A stretch of 64,000 nt of DNA from Bactrocera neohumeralis (GCF_024586455.1 NC_065923.1:67119076-67183075); one strand, 5' to 3'. Counted from the stretch's first letter, positions 37,231 through 49,324 are shown. The notes: generated by a model from the letters alone, not told the origin. Numbers and translations: made by a program.

Positions 37231-38544
37231 AGTGTGAGGATAATGGAAAGCAACAAGTATGTGGAAAAATATAAGAAAATAGAGTTTGGAAAAAACTCTT
37301 GGCAATTGAAGAAAAAACATAGAAAATGAACATGAATAGAAAATTTCGCATACTTTAGCGACATTTTAACAGTAAACTTGTCAGACTTTCGGGGTGAAAC
37401 CGCGTGTCAAGCGCTGCTATGTCATGCCAAGCTACGCTATGTCTTGCAATGCCATCAACTTGACCATTCAACATATTTGCTTTTTTTCTTTACATTTTTA
37501 CGGTGACTAAAGAGCTAGCAGAGCTATTTTACAACCACGAATGCTCTTCTACGCTACGGTGGTTTGAGGCAACTAAGGTATAGGAATGTTGCTTGTAATA
37601 TTTCGCTTTAAGAATTAATTTATATGCCAGAAGCAAAAATTTAGAATATTTTATGTTAATAATTATTTTTCCTTAAGTAATTAAATCGCCACAATTGAGG
37701 CACTTTTTCCTAAAACGTTTATAGCGCCATCTGTTGTTTTTATTTATATCAACCGACTACCATGAATATAACAGTAAAAAATTGCTCCATTATTATATCA
37801 GAAGAATTATGATGAAACTTATCATAGAGGTAGGTTTTAGCGAGATGCTTTACCCTTTGGCTTTCCCACAAGTAATCTTCATTGAGTTTTCCGTAAATTT
37901 ATCAAACAACTCTTATGAAAGGACCTCATGAGTTATAATTTCGCACATAGGGTTTAATAAACATCCATTGAAATTATGGAGTACGGATATGTGAGTGTGT
38001 TTCTGGAAGTTGGAGAGTACCGTTAGTCGCACTATTTTACACTTAATATTATGAAATCAGTATTTAAACAATCAGTTTCAAAAACGGCCGAAAGCGGGTA
38101 TGGTGCATCGTCTATGTATCAACTCATTCTGACCAAACACACCCAAACGCTCGACTCAATAGCAGTCATTTTTTTCAATTCGCTTCCGTTACTCTACATC
38201 CTCTCGATTTATGTGTTGAAGTTGCAAGGTGAAAGAGCTGTAGCCACGTTTTAACTGCTGTCTTACTTTGCTGGTCTTTTTTCTAAAGACTTAGCTTTTA
38301 TTTGCTTTCCGTTTGCTTTTACCGCTATGCCAACGGTGATTTCATTTTCATTGGCCATAAAGTAATTATTGACTATTAGATTGTAAATTTAAATGCTTAT
38401 ATTACAACTTGTTGTTTGTTGGTCTTTTCCACTTTCATGCTGATGCAAGGACTTGCAAGAATATTTTGCGCTTACTAATTGACTTAGTGGTGCAATGGTG
38501 GTACAGTGGGATAAAATTAGGCAAAACTTTTAAAAACAATATAA
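37231..38544. other. spacer without recognised gene
   Basis: No gene supported. A short imperfect direct repeat (GCTATGTCATGCC / GCTATGTCTTGCA) is at about 37418-37452. The frame at 38051-38254 has no recognised domain. Confidence 0.4.
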
Positions 38545-38660
38545 AACGTTAACTTCGGCTGCACCAAACCAATAATGCCATTCACAAAGAAAAATGTGAG
38601 AATTAGGTCGCTTTATATGGCACTATCTACTTTAGTGATCCGATCTGAAATATTTGCTCC
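38545..38660 (+). repeat. interspersed repeat, family A, 5' fragment
   Basis: GTTAACTTCGGCTGCACCAA followed by ACCAATAATGCCATTCACAA is the leading block of family A. Similarity to the other copies fades after roughly 100 bp. Confidence 0.55.
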
Positions 38661-40273
38661 TTAAGAAGAAATTGCAGGAGAAAAATAGAGTCTACAAATC
38701 TTGCCAGACGATGTTTCAACCTTTAAAGGATTTAAACCATGAGGGTCTTTATGACCATTATATAGTAGTTTTAGGTTCCACCAAGGATCGTTCTTGACTA
38801 TCAAAGTGGGAACCTTGCTGGAAGGATCAGATTTAACGTCACTTTACCTAGCTTGAACTGCTCGACGATCGGTACTCAATCCCAACTTTCAGAGAAAAAC
38901 CTTTACAGAAGGCGTTATAAATGGTAACGTAAATGCACAGGTGCCTCTTGATAAATAATTGCCTTATTGACAGAGTAAGACGTAGAAGAGAAAATAAGAA
39001 AAAAGAGACTAGCAGTAGCGAGACATCAGAGTTAATGTATATAAAAGAAAGTAAAATACTAAATTTTTTGATTCATTTGCGGAAAACTTTGTACAAGGCT
39101 GTAGATTAAAAAATTTATCTGAAAATCAAATAAAATGAGTTTTATGTTAAGTTCTCCTTAAACTCAGAGGGACTCTGTGTATAAAATACAATATTAAAGG
39201 ATTATGAATAAATTGGGAAAGATAAACAATGTACATGAGATTAATATACGAGAATAGCTTCATCTCCTCCGCCTAAATGGTGCTAAAAGAGATTCTGATC
39301 GTTTTCGCCATAGTAAGACCTATTTGTTAGAAAATTAAGCCAATTTGTCCCATTGTGTACCATAGTGTATTTCATTTGCACTTCTGCTCTGACTTTCTAG
39401 CCTACTACCTATTGAAGTTGTTGTAATACCAATTCGAATATTACACATATGTATATGTATATACAACAACAAGTTCAGTAGAAATCAGCAACTCGTGTAG
39501 TCAAGCGAGAGGATGACCAGAGGATACGTACACATGTATGTACATATGTATATAATGTATGGCAAGTAGAAATATTTTACAAATAGAGGTTAAAATGCTA
39601 TATTACCCAGACATAACTTTTAATAAAGGGTGAGCCTTTTAAATGCTTATATCCGAATTTGGTGCTTTGATATTGGTTTAATATTAACAGTATTTGTATT
39701 TATATTTTAAATTTTTAGTTTGAAAACTAAAACAAAGTGAGCGATTTCGCGATGTTTTTGAATCAACTTTTGTGAATTATTTTTTTTTTTTAATTTGGCG
39801 AGCTAAGTTGGCTGCGCCTGTTAATTTTTTAAACAACATTCCTGTGTGGCATTTCTTATCCCTTCTATAGCAACCGATGAATATTTAAGATATTTTAAAA
39901 AAATTATGTGAAACATAGTTAGCTGACATCGAAAAGGGTACAAGTAGTTATAAATCTTATCCGATAAAAATACTCAAGCCAACGATAAGCTCATAGTAGC
40001 TTTTTAAATATACGCTTGGTAACACTCATATAAGTTGTAAGAAATGCATTTATATGGATATGAGTTTACGTGATTCATTTGTAATTTTTGAACACCCATT
40101 ACACAGGAACTACTATAACCTTAGCATATATTCATTTCACAACTTTTATATAGCAACTTAAAACACAGAGTTTAGAAATATTCTCCACTCCGATTTATCA
40201 CATTTATATGATTTGGCGAGTGTATATTTAAGGACTGAGTATGGTATGGTATTTAATATGTGTGTATACATTA
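38661..40273. other. AT-rich spacer
   Basis: No gene or repeat recognised, apart from ATGT/ATAC microsatellite words near 39445-39560. Confidence 0.4.
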
Positions 40274-40726
40274 GAGTGATTCAAAAAAAAAATTTTTTTT
40301 TTCGTTTGGTACTCGAAAAAATAGGTTCCTAGACACCTCTAAGAAAGCCTCTCCAAAATCTATTCATAATAATTTTTTTTCATTGAGTTATAAAATTCAT
40401 AAGAAATAAAAAATTTTCCCAAAAATAATCAAACTTTAACTGTTAATATCTTTTAAACGTTTGGGTTTACGAAAAAATCTTAATAGACCTTTTTTGTAGA
40501 GCATTCAATTTCCTACAAAATCTAAGGAACAAAATATTTTTTCAAGTAGTTGGAAGCGAGATATAAATTTTTCTATCTGATAATAAAAAAAAATATAAAA
40601 CTGTATGTAGGAGGACCTTCTCGTTACAATTAAAAACTGATGTTTGGAGAGGCTTTCTTAGAGGTGTCTAGGAACCTATTTTTCCGAGTACCAAACGAAA
40701 AAAAAAAATTTTTTTTTGAATCACTC
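40274..40726. mobile_element. 453-bp MITE with ~85-bp terminal inverted repeats
   Basis: The left arm (40274-40358) starts GAGTGATTCAAAAAA. The right arm (40643-40726) is its inverted copy ending GAATCACTC. Both arms contain TTTGGTACTCG, AATAGGTTCCTAGACACCTC and AAGAAAGCCTCTCCAAA and differ at only a few positions. TA sits directly outside on both sides (40272-40273 and 40727-40728), the target duplication of Tc1/mariner-type elements. The 280-bp centre has no coding capacity, so this is a non-autonomous element that depends on an unknown transposase. Confidence 0.9.
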
Positions 40727-41692
40727 TAGTATACATATAAATGTCTGTATGGTATACATGTAATATGTGTGTATGGTATAAATGTATGTATGTGTAAGTA
40801 GTGGGTTTTTTGTCTGGCTTTTGGACATGTTGAAATTAAGTTATAAAATCAGTGCTTGTACGAAATAATATGCAAATGGCCCTGTGTAAGTTTATGATAA
40901 CATTTCCAAGTGCACACTCACAGTAATATATGTATAAAAATTTATATAAATCGGTGTAGTAACCACGCACACTCTCAAAGCAAACTAAAATTGCTTTACA
41001 ATTTTTTTCATGAAATGTGAGCAATACTTTTAATTGGGTTTATTTGACTGCGCATAATTAAAATCGAAAAAGTAAAAAAACGTTGTGGAATATGACAAAT
41101 CAAAGCGGTAGGATTTCAAAGGAGATGTCAAAGTGATCAAATTATTTGAGAGTGGAACTTTTTTCAACAAAGCACACAGCAACTTTTGGTAATAAAAGTC
41201 ATTACACAGTTGATTTTTGAAGTTAAAATTATATTAAAAGATATTCAACACCTGAGTGGTCATTCAGACACTCAAGCATAAAAGAAAGATCATTTTATGC
41301 TCTTCAAAGCACAGCACGTGCGGCCGCTACAACCGCTCGCTTCTAAACTCACTTTTGTTAAATTCTTCTGGGCCCTTCTGCTTGCCTTCACATACACCTG
41401 TCCCAATGTAGGTATCTAAACTCGTACACAAGCATGTGCTACATATTCATAAGTGCGACAGGTCGTGATTTACGACCCACTTGTCGAGTCAAGCGTCGGG
41501 TAAACAAGATTAAACACAGGACAAGCGACTTTGCGGCTCCATGACAATGATGATGCCTGGCAATTGGTTAGTGCACTTTGTTACTTATGAGTGTGGCTAA
41601 CTGCATGTAAAGTTCTACGCAACTTGTTGTTGCAGTTGTTGTTGTGTGTTAGCAGATGTTACACTCGTAGAGCTTGTGCTTAGCTCTCATTA
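40727..41692. other. AT-rich spacer
   Basis: No gene recognised. ATGT-type microsatellite words occur at 40730-40800. Confidence 0.4.
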
Positions 41693-41790
41693 CACTGGCC
41701 TACAAAAAAAATTTTTGGTTTGGTGCAGCTCTGTGCGCATCAGTAGTCGGTATAGTACGTAGGATGAAATTTATTCCCGCTACTAGATGT
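41693..41790 (+). mobile_element. truncated copy of the CACTGGCC-ended element
   Basis: Nearly identical by eye to the first ~98 bp of the element at 41994, including CACTGGCCTACA, GGTTTGGTGCAGCTCTGTG and CATCAGTAGTCGGTATAGTA. It is also preceded by TTA. The right half and right terminus are missing. Confidence 0.7.
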
Positions 41791-41993
41791 CAGCTGACAG
41801 CTCTTGTTTACCTACAATTCTCATTTTAATTTCTCCGTATACTATGTTTGCAAGCACTTGCCAGTCACCGCATCGCGCATTACTCATACGTCCTGGTATA
41901 CACTAAGTAATGTAAGCTTGTATGATGCTGTCCTGCATAAGGTCAGCCGTTTCAAATATTGGCTTCTGGCAATTTATGTGAATAAACCAATTA

Positions 41994-42219
41994 CACTGGC
42001 CTACAAAAAAAAATTGTTTGGTTTGGTGCAGCTCTGTGTGCATCAGTAGTCGGTATAGTAGGTAGGACGAACCACATTCCCGCTGCTGGATGTTTTTTTC
42101 TTCTTTCTTATGAACAAGAGCTGATATGGAAAATGTGACTTGTTTTCTCGTATCAACTCACAAAATACATCCAAAATCAGGTATAAAATCTTAGGCACCA
42201 AAATGAGTGTAGGCCAGTG
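41994..42219. mobile_element. 226-bp MITE with CACTGGCCTACA ends and TTA flanks
   Basis: It begins CACTGGCCTACA and ends TGTAGGCCAGTG, a perfect 12-bp inverted pair, and is flanked by TTA on both sides (41991-41993 and 42220-42222). A 3-bp TTA duplication with CACT(G) ends would fit CACTA-type or PIF/Harbinger-type elements; I cannot decide between them. The element has no coding capacity. Its truncated relative lies 300 bp upstream in the same orientation. Confidence 0.75.
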
Positions 42220-42222
42220 TTA

Positions 42223-43648
42223 TCGTTTTGTAGTTATTACTGGAGCCTTAAGCACGTTTTTGGACGCAATATGCTTGTGTTTTGTAAGGCGATGAGCTCT
42301 TGGGAGTTAAGAGAAGTTAAGAATGCGCTGGTTTGCAAAACTCCTCCGCTGATTTTTTGATACACACTTGCTCCGGAGAATTTAGTAGAATTGGTTTATT
42401 GTTGCAAGCGGATGCTTTCCCCTATCCTTCAATATCGTCCTATTTGATACTTTCACCTTCTCTCTATCTTGTCAACATTAGCATAATTCTTGATATTATC
42501 TTTGTTGTTGTATATACCTAATATGATGATGCTTTGACTTATGTATGTTGTGGCTACCAGCAAACAAACAGCTGCCTTGAAACTTTACTGGTAGAAATGG
42601 TAGCTAATGAGAGGTTGGGCTAATGAAGTGAGGGAAGAGAGAGCTCTTTGTAGTTCTGTGAAAAAATTAAAAATGAAGGAAATGTTAGTGCAATAATGAT
42701 GAAAATGTATTTTTTGGTTCCTAGCTAACAATTGGAAATATGTGTTTATTCAACGTAAGATTGAATTTTCACTGAACTGTTAACTTCTTATGTCATTTAT
42801 TTTTCAGGTATTACCAAAACGAAATTTTTTATATGTTAAAATAATAAAAATATTTAATTTTCTAATACCGACAATTTTTAATTGTTTTTTTTTTCTAAAA
42901 TACCGAATTTGACAAGAGATATAGTTATATTACCTCTATATTATTTCGAAATTTTGGAACTATCTTTTGAATGCCGAAAACGAAAAGCTGTTTTATAGAA
43001 TCTCGAAATTTCGATGATTCAAATGCCTTAAAAGCACATAGCAAAGCTTGAAAGCAGCAGATGAATTAATGCATATATGAGCTTTCCCAGGCTAATATTA
43101 GTGAGAGAACTTCTAAGCGACAGCAACTTTGCGACGCAGCATTTAAATGGAAACACAAAGGTATGACCAGTCAACCATTTGGCATGTTGCATGGTCAAAT
43201 GCATATGTACGTACGTATGCAGAGGCTGCGATGCGTGCAACAAGCTGCATATTCGCACACCTGCCGCATGCTGAGCTTATGTGTGAACAAATTTGCCTCT
43301 ACTCACATGGCAAATTGTTTAAGCATATACTCTACGCACAAAAGCATACAAACATACATAAATAAATAAATGCTAGGACAAATGTTTGCATACGTATGAG
43401 CACGTGTACCGTACATTCCAGCCTAACCTGTGTACGTGTAATCTAATCATCAAACGCTGTTCGGGCCGAGCACGCACTTACAAACATTTACTTATGTATG
43501 TATGTATGGGTAGAAGAACATGGGTGCGTCGGAAGTAATTGTTATTGTTTTTGACAATTGCTGTAGGTGAATGTTGCAGAATTTGTTGCAGTTGCAGTGA
43601 CAAGCAATATGCTTATATCGGCTTATATCGGCTGGCTTTGTTGTTGTA
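42223..43648. other. spacer without recognised gene
   Basis: No gene supported. Overlapping frames at 43028-43365 on both strands have no recognised domain. Confidence 0.4.
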
Positions 43649-43759
43649 TCGGGTGATTTTTTAAGAGCTTGATAACTTTTTAAAAAAAAAAAAAACGCAT
43701 AAAATTTGCAAAATCTCATCGGTTCTTTATTTGAAACGTTAGATTGGTTAATGACATTT

Positions 43760-44000
43760 ACTTTTTGAAGATAATTTCATTTAAATGTTGACCGCGGCTG
43801 CGTCTTAGGTGGTCCATTCGGAAAGTCCAATTTTGGGCAACTTTTTCGAGCATTTCGGCCGGAATAGCCCGAATTTCTTCGGAAATGTTGTCTTCCAAAG
43901 CTGGAATAGTTGCTGGCTTATTTCTGTAGACTTTAGACTTGACGTAGCCCCACAAAAAATAGTCTAAAGGCGTTAAATTGCATGATCTTGGTGGCCAACT
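43760..44000 (-). pseudogene. transposase C-terminus, inverted left-arm copy
   Basis: The minus strand reads SWPPRSCNLTPLDYFLWGYV, KSKVYRNKPATIPALEDNIS, EEIRAIPAEMLEKVAQNWTF, and ends HLNEIIFKK at a stop near 43758. This is the C-terminal region of the DD41D transposase with the third catalytic aspartate (TPLD), and its frame is intact. Upstream of SWPP the minus-strand frame runs into the unrelated inverse of the central segment, so no functional protein is expected. It keeps the normal end that the right-arm copy has lost by a frameshift. Confidence 0.85.
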
Positions 44001-44475
44001 GCCCATGCATCCCGAAAAATGCACTGTTTGGTGTGTTTTGTACGCTGGTGGAATCATTGGACCGTATTTTTTCAAAGATGCTGTTGGACGCAACGTTACG
44101 GTGAATGGCGATCGCTATCGTTCGATGCTAACAAACTTTTTGTTGCCAAAAATGGAAGAACTGAACTTGGTTGACATGTGGTTTCAACAAGATGGCGCTA
44201 CATGCCACACAGCTTGCGATTCTATGGCCATTTTGAGGGAAAACTTCGGAGAACAATTCATCTCAAGAAATGGACCCGTAAGTTGGCCACCAAGATCATG
44301 CGATTTAACGCCTTTAGACTATTTTTTGTGGGGCTACGTCAAGTCTAAAGTCTACAGAAATAAGCCAGCAACTATTCCAGCTTTGGAAGACAACATTTCC
44401 GAAGAAATTCGGGCTATTCCGCCGAAATGCTCGAAAAAGTTGCCCAAAATTGGACTTTCCGAATGGACCACCTAA
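44001..44475 (+). pseudogene. DD41D transposase, catalytic-core fragment
   Basis: The plus strand reads VNGDRYRSMLTNFLLPKMEE, LNLVDMWFQQDGATCHTACD, then SWPPRSCDLTPLDYFLWGYV, KSKVYRNKPATIPALEDNIS and EEIRAIPP. Counting from the aspartate of QQDGATCH to that of LTPLD gives 41 residues between them, the spacing that defines the DD41D (rosa/Visitor) group of Tc1/mariner elements. The first catalytic aspartate and the DNA-binding N-terminus are absent. After IRAIPP a one-base loss relative to the left arm (GCCGAAATGC versus GCCGGAATAG/CGAAATGC context) shifts the frame to a short wrong tail. It cannot encode active transposase. Confidence 0.9.
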
Positions 44476-44630
44476 GACGCAGCCGCGGTCAACATTTAAA
44501 TGAAATTATCTTCAAAAAGTAAATGTCATGAACCAATCTAACGTTTCAAATAAAGAACCGATGAGATTTTGCAAATTTTATGCGTTTTTTTTTTAAAAAA
44601 AAGTTATCAAGCTCTTAAAAAATCACCCGA

Positions 44631-45470
44631 TATCATACAAGTATTATAGCGATGCATTTGGAGATTTCTACACTATTGTTATTGTAGCTAGCTCTAGGCG
44701 AATTTCACCGTTAACGTTTAGTGTGTGAGCGCTTAATAGGAAGTTTAGGTGTTTGAGTGTGTGGGTACCACATTGCGGGTGGAAGTGATTTTGTGAAGCA
44801 TGTGCGTGAGTTTTCCGACTAATTTGTTTAAGCTCAATTTATTGTGTTCTTACAAATGCTTATTTATTCATCTCTGCATCTCTATAAACGTACATAAAAC
44901 ACTTATTTATGGGGCACTTTAGATGTTAGAAAAACAAAAAAAAATTCTGCTTTTGTATTTCGTAGGCAAAAACTAAACTTTAGTCAAAATATAAAAAATT
45001 TTTGCAAGATTTCTCGATAATGTACTTTTATAAAACAAAAACAATTTTGAATGTTTGGCAATTTATTTTAGTTTTTTAAAGCTAATTTCGTGTACAACTT
45101 TTTACTTTGTGTAAATATTTTTGACAGCAATTTCTTGATGTTTTCGAGGAAAGTTTTGAAAACAAAAAAAAAGTATTTGCAAGATAGTTTTTAATTTAAA
45201 GATTTTTAAAATATATAGTTCTTGAAATATTTTCCGCAAAATTTTGGAAATAATATTGAGAAAACTTAAGTTTTGGATAATAATTCCTGATTCCTTAAAA
45301 TTATATTTTGAAAGCCAATTTTGGAAATTTTATACGAAATTTTGAAAAAAATTTTACATTTTGAAAGTTTTTAAATTTTTAGTAATTTTCAAAAATAGTT
45401 TGGGTAACAATTTTGGATTTTTTTTTTTAATTTTTAATAATATTTTTAATAAGATTTAAAAAAAAAATTG
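44631..45470. other. AT-rich spacer
   Basis: No gene recognised. It becomes extremely AT-rich after 44920. Confidence 0.4.
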
Positions 45471-45793
45471 GAAAATAAGTTATTATTATATAATTTTTAA
45501 AAATATTTTAAAAAAGTCAAGAAAAAGTGTATTTTTAATATTGATTTTGGAAAAAAGTTTAATTTTTTAAAATTTTTATAATATATAAAAATATTGCTTG
45601 ACAACATATTTTGAAGGCGAATTTGGTAGGCGAAAATAAGTTATTATTATGTAACTTTTAAAAATGTTTTAGCATAGTCGGGAAAACGTGTATTTTTAAT
45701 ATTAATTTTGGAAAAAAGTTTAATTTTTGGAAATTTTTATAATTTTTAAAAATATTGTTTGACGACATTTTTGGATGCGAATTTGTATAAACT
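45471..45793 (+). repeat. 161-bp diverged tandem duplication in AT-rich DNA
   Basis: Unit 1 (45471-45631) and unit 2 (45632-45793) share GAAAATAAGTTATTATTATR, GTGTATTTTTAATATTRATT, TTGGAAAAAAGTTTAATTTT and a TTGAYRACATWTTTTGRANGC-like block in the same order. They differ at perhaps one position in ten. It is non-coding and clearly older than the 92-bp duplication at 12236. Confidence 0.75.
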
Positions 45794-46574
45794 TAAACAT
45801 TTGTGTTTAGAAAAAAACCTATTTAAAAACAAACAACAAAACATGAAAAATATTCTTTCTGTAAAACTCTTTTTTTAATTTTTAGATTTAACATAATTTT
45901 GGAGAAAATTTTTGGAAATCCATTCTTTTTAATACTGAATATCTGTGGAAAATTTTCTTTTATTTTTGAAAACTATTTATATAATAGTTATTAGCTTATT
46001 TACTGAAATTGAACTTTTTATTATTTTTATAGTTTTTTCAACGTTCACTTCAATAAAATGATGTTTAAGGCAGTTTAGCTTCAAGCCTTTTCCATTTTCT
46101 GAATTTCACTTTTTTCGTTGTTCTTTGTAATTATTGCAGAATTTCGCCGCTAACAATTGCGTAATTTTCGCCAGCATGCGACGAATCAATTGGCGTTTGT
46201 TTGCTTAAATGCGTGAGCATGTGACTATATTGACGTGTGTATGAAAGTTTATGCCACCGAGAATGTGATTTTTCAATACACTTTTGTTGTTGTTCACTTG
46301 CCTGCTTTTGTTATTTGTAAAGGATTTTTACAAACCATTTTTAATTGTTGCACGTATGACTGCCAACGACGCAGCCAACAGCGGTGTTACGTGCCAATCA
46401 GTTGCATGTTTATGCAGCAGCAGCAGAAATCAACACAAACATTGCGGTATAACCAGAAGAGCTGACCATATTGGTAGGCTGATTTTATTTTCGCAACGCA
46501 CGCACAGGGTTGCCACAGTTATTTTTCAATGCATTTTACTTAAAGAGATTAAAGCTTAAGAAAAGCAAAAACAA
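45794..46574. other. AT-rich spacer
   Basis: No gene supported. Overlapping frames at 46235-46559 lack a recognised domain. Confidence 0.4.
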
Positions 46575-47055
46575 AAGGGTAACTCTGGTCGGACGGAAGC
46601 TATAATACCCTACACAAATAAAAAGTTTCTATACAAAAACTTGGCTTTGTTTGGTCAGTTTGTATGGGAGTCACATGCTCCAGTGGTCCGATCTCTACAA
46701 TTTTTTTGGGAATTGTAGGGTTGTCTAGGACAATAATGTATGCCACATTGAGTAAAGATATGTATTTAAATAGAAAATTTTCAATATAAGGATTTTATTT
46801 TGATCATTCAGTATGTATGTCAGTTATATGCTATATTGTTCCGATATCAGCGGACACAATAACTTTTTGAAAAGCACAAAACCTGTACAAAATTTCATAC
46901 TGATATCTCAAAATCTGAAGACTAGTTTATACCGCACGTTTCGGTGATCATTTATATATGTATGTATGTATATACTCTATAGGGCCTCCGACGTTTCCTT
47001 CTGGGTGTTGCAAATTTCGTGTAAAAATTTATAGACTCTTGTTCAGGGTATAAAA
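46575..47055 (+). repeat. interspersed repeat, family A, near-complete copy
   Basis: It runs from GGTAACTCTGGTCGGACGGA then AGCTATAATACCCTACACAA, through TTGGTCAGTTTGTATGGGAG, CAGTTATATGCTATATTGTT and CCGATATCAG, ATACTGATATCTCAAAATCT, ACTAGTTTATACCG and GGGCCTCCGACGTTTCCTTC, to the border TTGTTCAGGGTATAAA. These blocks appear in inverse order and orientation in the minus-strand copy at 19587-20037. There is no open frame. Confidence 0.75.
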
Positions 47056-48035
47056 CTTTCATAGCGTTACGCCAAAAAATAAAACTGAAATAATTACAAA
47101 AGCAAAATAATCCCACACGTCAGCTTGCTATAAGCTCGAAAATCGCCTGGCGTCAGCCGCATCATTAATTGCAACAATTTGCTGCAATAAAAGCTTGGCA
47201 AAGTGGCCGTGTTGGAATACCGCACCACGGGCTTTAACGAAGAAATATACATACATATATACTTACACATCCATATGCATAAATAAGTGGTATGTGTGTA
47301 TATGTGCAGTGCCACACACACATACATATATACTTTTTATTTGTAGCGCACTCACTGTGGCTGCCATTTGTCAACTTTCCACTTGTTCATAGGCCCTCGG
47401 CGGCGCCCCTCACCTTGTCGTGTCATCATTCATGCAACTGAAATACTTTTTGCTGACGCAAATTTGCCGCAATTTTTTGCCTTGCAATGAAATTTGCCTT
47501 GCCCTCCTCCCACACGACAATTAATTGTTGTTATTATATTTGTTGTATTTTTGGTTTTGTTTTAATTTTCCTGTTTTGTTTTTAGTTCCTTTTTATTATC
47601 ATTTTTGCTTTTGTATTTGTCTTTGCATTGCTTTTTGTTATATTTTTTGCCTTCTTTATTGCACTCGCTATTACCCGCTATGAATTGCATTTAAATTGCA
47701 CTGATTTATGAGCGCTTTTTCCAGTTCAATAATTGCTTGCTGTCGCACGTTTTTTTGCTTCTATAAAGATTTATATCGCAGTTTCTACGAATTTTAAAAT
47801 CAATGTGTTTGTTCTTCTTGGCATTTTAAACTAATTTTTTTTCAGGTTAATTACGGTAATAAATTTGATTTAGTTTTTTTCTTTCAAACTAACTGCCAAT
47901 ATGTGCGCTACTGTCTCGCACCCTCTAAAATGATGAAGAGGATCAAGGTGAATAAAACTTCAATTCTAAGATATCACAATCTGGCCCGAAGATTCTCCGA
48001 ATCATGGACTTTAAGAAAAATTATATGGTTGGAAA
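47056..48035. other. spacer without recognised gene
   Basis: No gene supported. T-rich tracts lie at 47520-47680, and microsatellite CACACA/ATACAT words near 47240-47335. Confidence 0.4.
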
Positions 48036-48130
48036 GAAAAACAAGATAAAATATTAATTTCGGCCGCACCAAATCCTTCATACGTGGAATTCTAACTTAC
48101 TTCTTTTACTATATAAAAAAGTCTGATAAC
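48036..48130 (+). repeat. interspersed repeat, family A, 5' fragment
   Basis: AATTTCGGCCGCACCAAATC then CTTCATACG is the leading block of family A. Similarity is lost within about 100 bp. Confidence 0.45.
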
Positions 48131-49324
48131 GTAAGCCGTCAACGTTTTGCATCCAACGGAAAGTGATTTGCTACTTATTTCTAGCCACTAAAGACTACTT
48201 GTTGTAAAAAAGGTAACGGTAATTTCTCCGTTTAACTATATAGCTTTGAGATCAATTCCATTCTCCTCGTAGTAATCGCCATTCCTAAAAATTTTTTGAC
48301 AGATTTTTCCAGTCCTTGAATTAGTCAGTATAATCTCTTTCCGATATAGCCGTCAGGATGCTCTTCAATTCGGTTTTATCTCCTAAATAGTATCAAAACG
48401 GCGTTCCCGCATTGTCCTTTTGAGTTTGGTGAATAGCCAGATGTCAACAGATACAGATATATCGAAAAGACTAACACGATTTTGAAACTTGTAGAATATG
48501 TCACAGTCTGGTATGTGGGTAGGCAAATCAATGACTTTTCACTGATAATTGAGAAGAAACATACATAATGATGGTAGAGCTGGAACACAAATCTAAGAAC
48601 CCATTTCTTTTTCAACTAGATGATATTGAACAAGTTGAGAATTGTAGCGTTGTTTTGGTTAGACAACTTAACATGAAAGAAATTCTGATTTAATTAATCT
48701 ATCTTGAAAGTTATCCATTATACATTCATCAACGAGAAAATCAAATATCTTGCTTCGCTAAATGTGAGATCGAGCTTTTGGAGAAATCCTTACGAATCTC
48801 AGTTTCTTAAGTCACTTCAGTCAGAAAAATACCGTCTCACTAAAACGGAATCATGAAAAATTTGACGGAAAATATTATGTTTTGTTTTTATAGCGCCAAA
48901 GTTGTGTTCCATTAAACAAATGTATGTCCCAAATGATTGGTTATTTCTTCTATTCTCAAATACATACATAACTATCTCTTTCCCTTTTATCACTTCCTTT
49001 ACACTTATCCTACGCAAATATAAGAAAATTTTATTTTAGCAAAACTCTTTAGCAATAAGGAAGCAATAATGATTTACATTCCTTTTCATTGTTTTTTTTT
49101 TTCTTTCTTCCTTTAGCACATTTCTCACAATTTACGCGTTTCAGAGAGCTTCACCTTAATTTGTTTATTGTTTTGTCTCACATCAGTTTAATTTATATTC
49201 GCAATGCGGCAAAGAATTTTACACAGTTTTTAAATTTTTATTAAATCTTTTACTATTTGGTGCTGTTGTTGTAAGTGTTAGTGTAGTTGTACGAACTCCC
49301 ACTCGACCACTATCACTAAACCAC
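48131..49324. other. AT-rich spacer
   Basis: No gene or repeat recognised. The minus frames at 48376-48615 and 48817-49017 have no known domain. Confidence 0.4.

Larger units (their letters stand above)
43649..44630. mobile_element. fold-back derivative of a DD41D (rosa/Visitor-like) Tc1/mariner transposon
   Basis: 982 bp flanked by TA on both sides. Ends are TCGGGTGATTTTTTAAGAGC and its inverse. The left arm (43649-44000) is an almost exact inverted copy of the right arm (44281-44630). I see only a few substitutions, some A-run length differences and one single-base indel over about 350 bp. Both arms encode the C-terminal part of the same transposase, so the element's true left end was replaced by an inverted copy of its right end. 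The 280-bp centre carries the second catalytic aspartate region once. Transcription through it would give a long hairpin RNA. Confidence 0.93.

Noticed and set aside
43978..44475. 165-codon frame as an intact transposase
   Set aside because: It starts inside the inverted left arm, lacks the first catalytic aspartate and the DNA-binding region, and ends in a wrong frame after IRAIPP.
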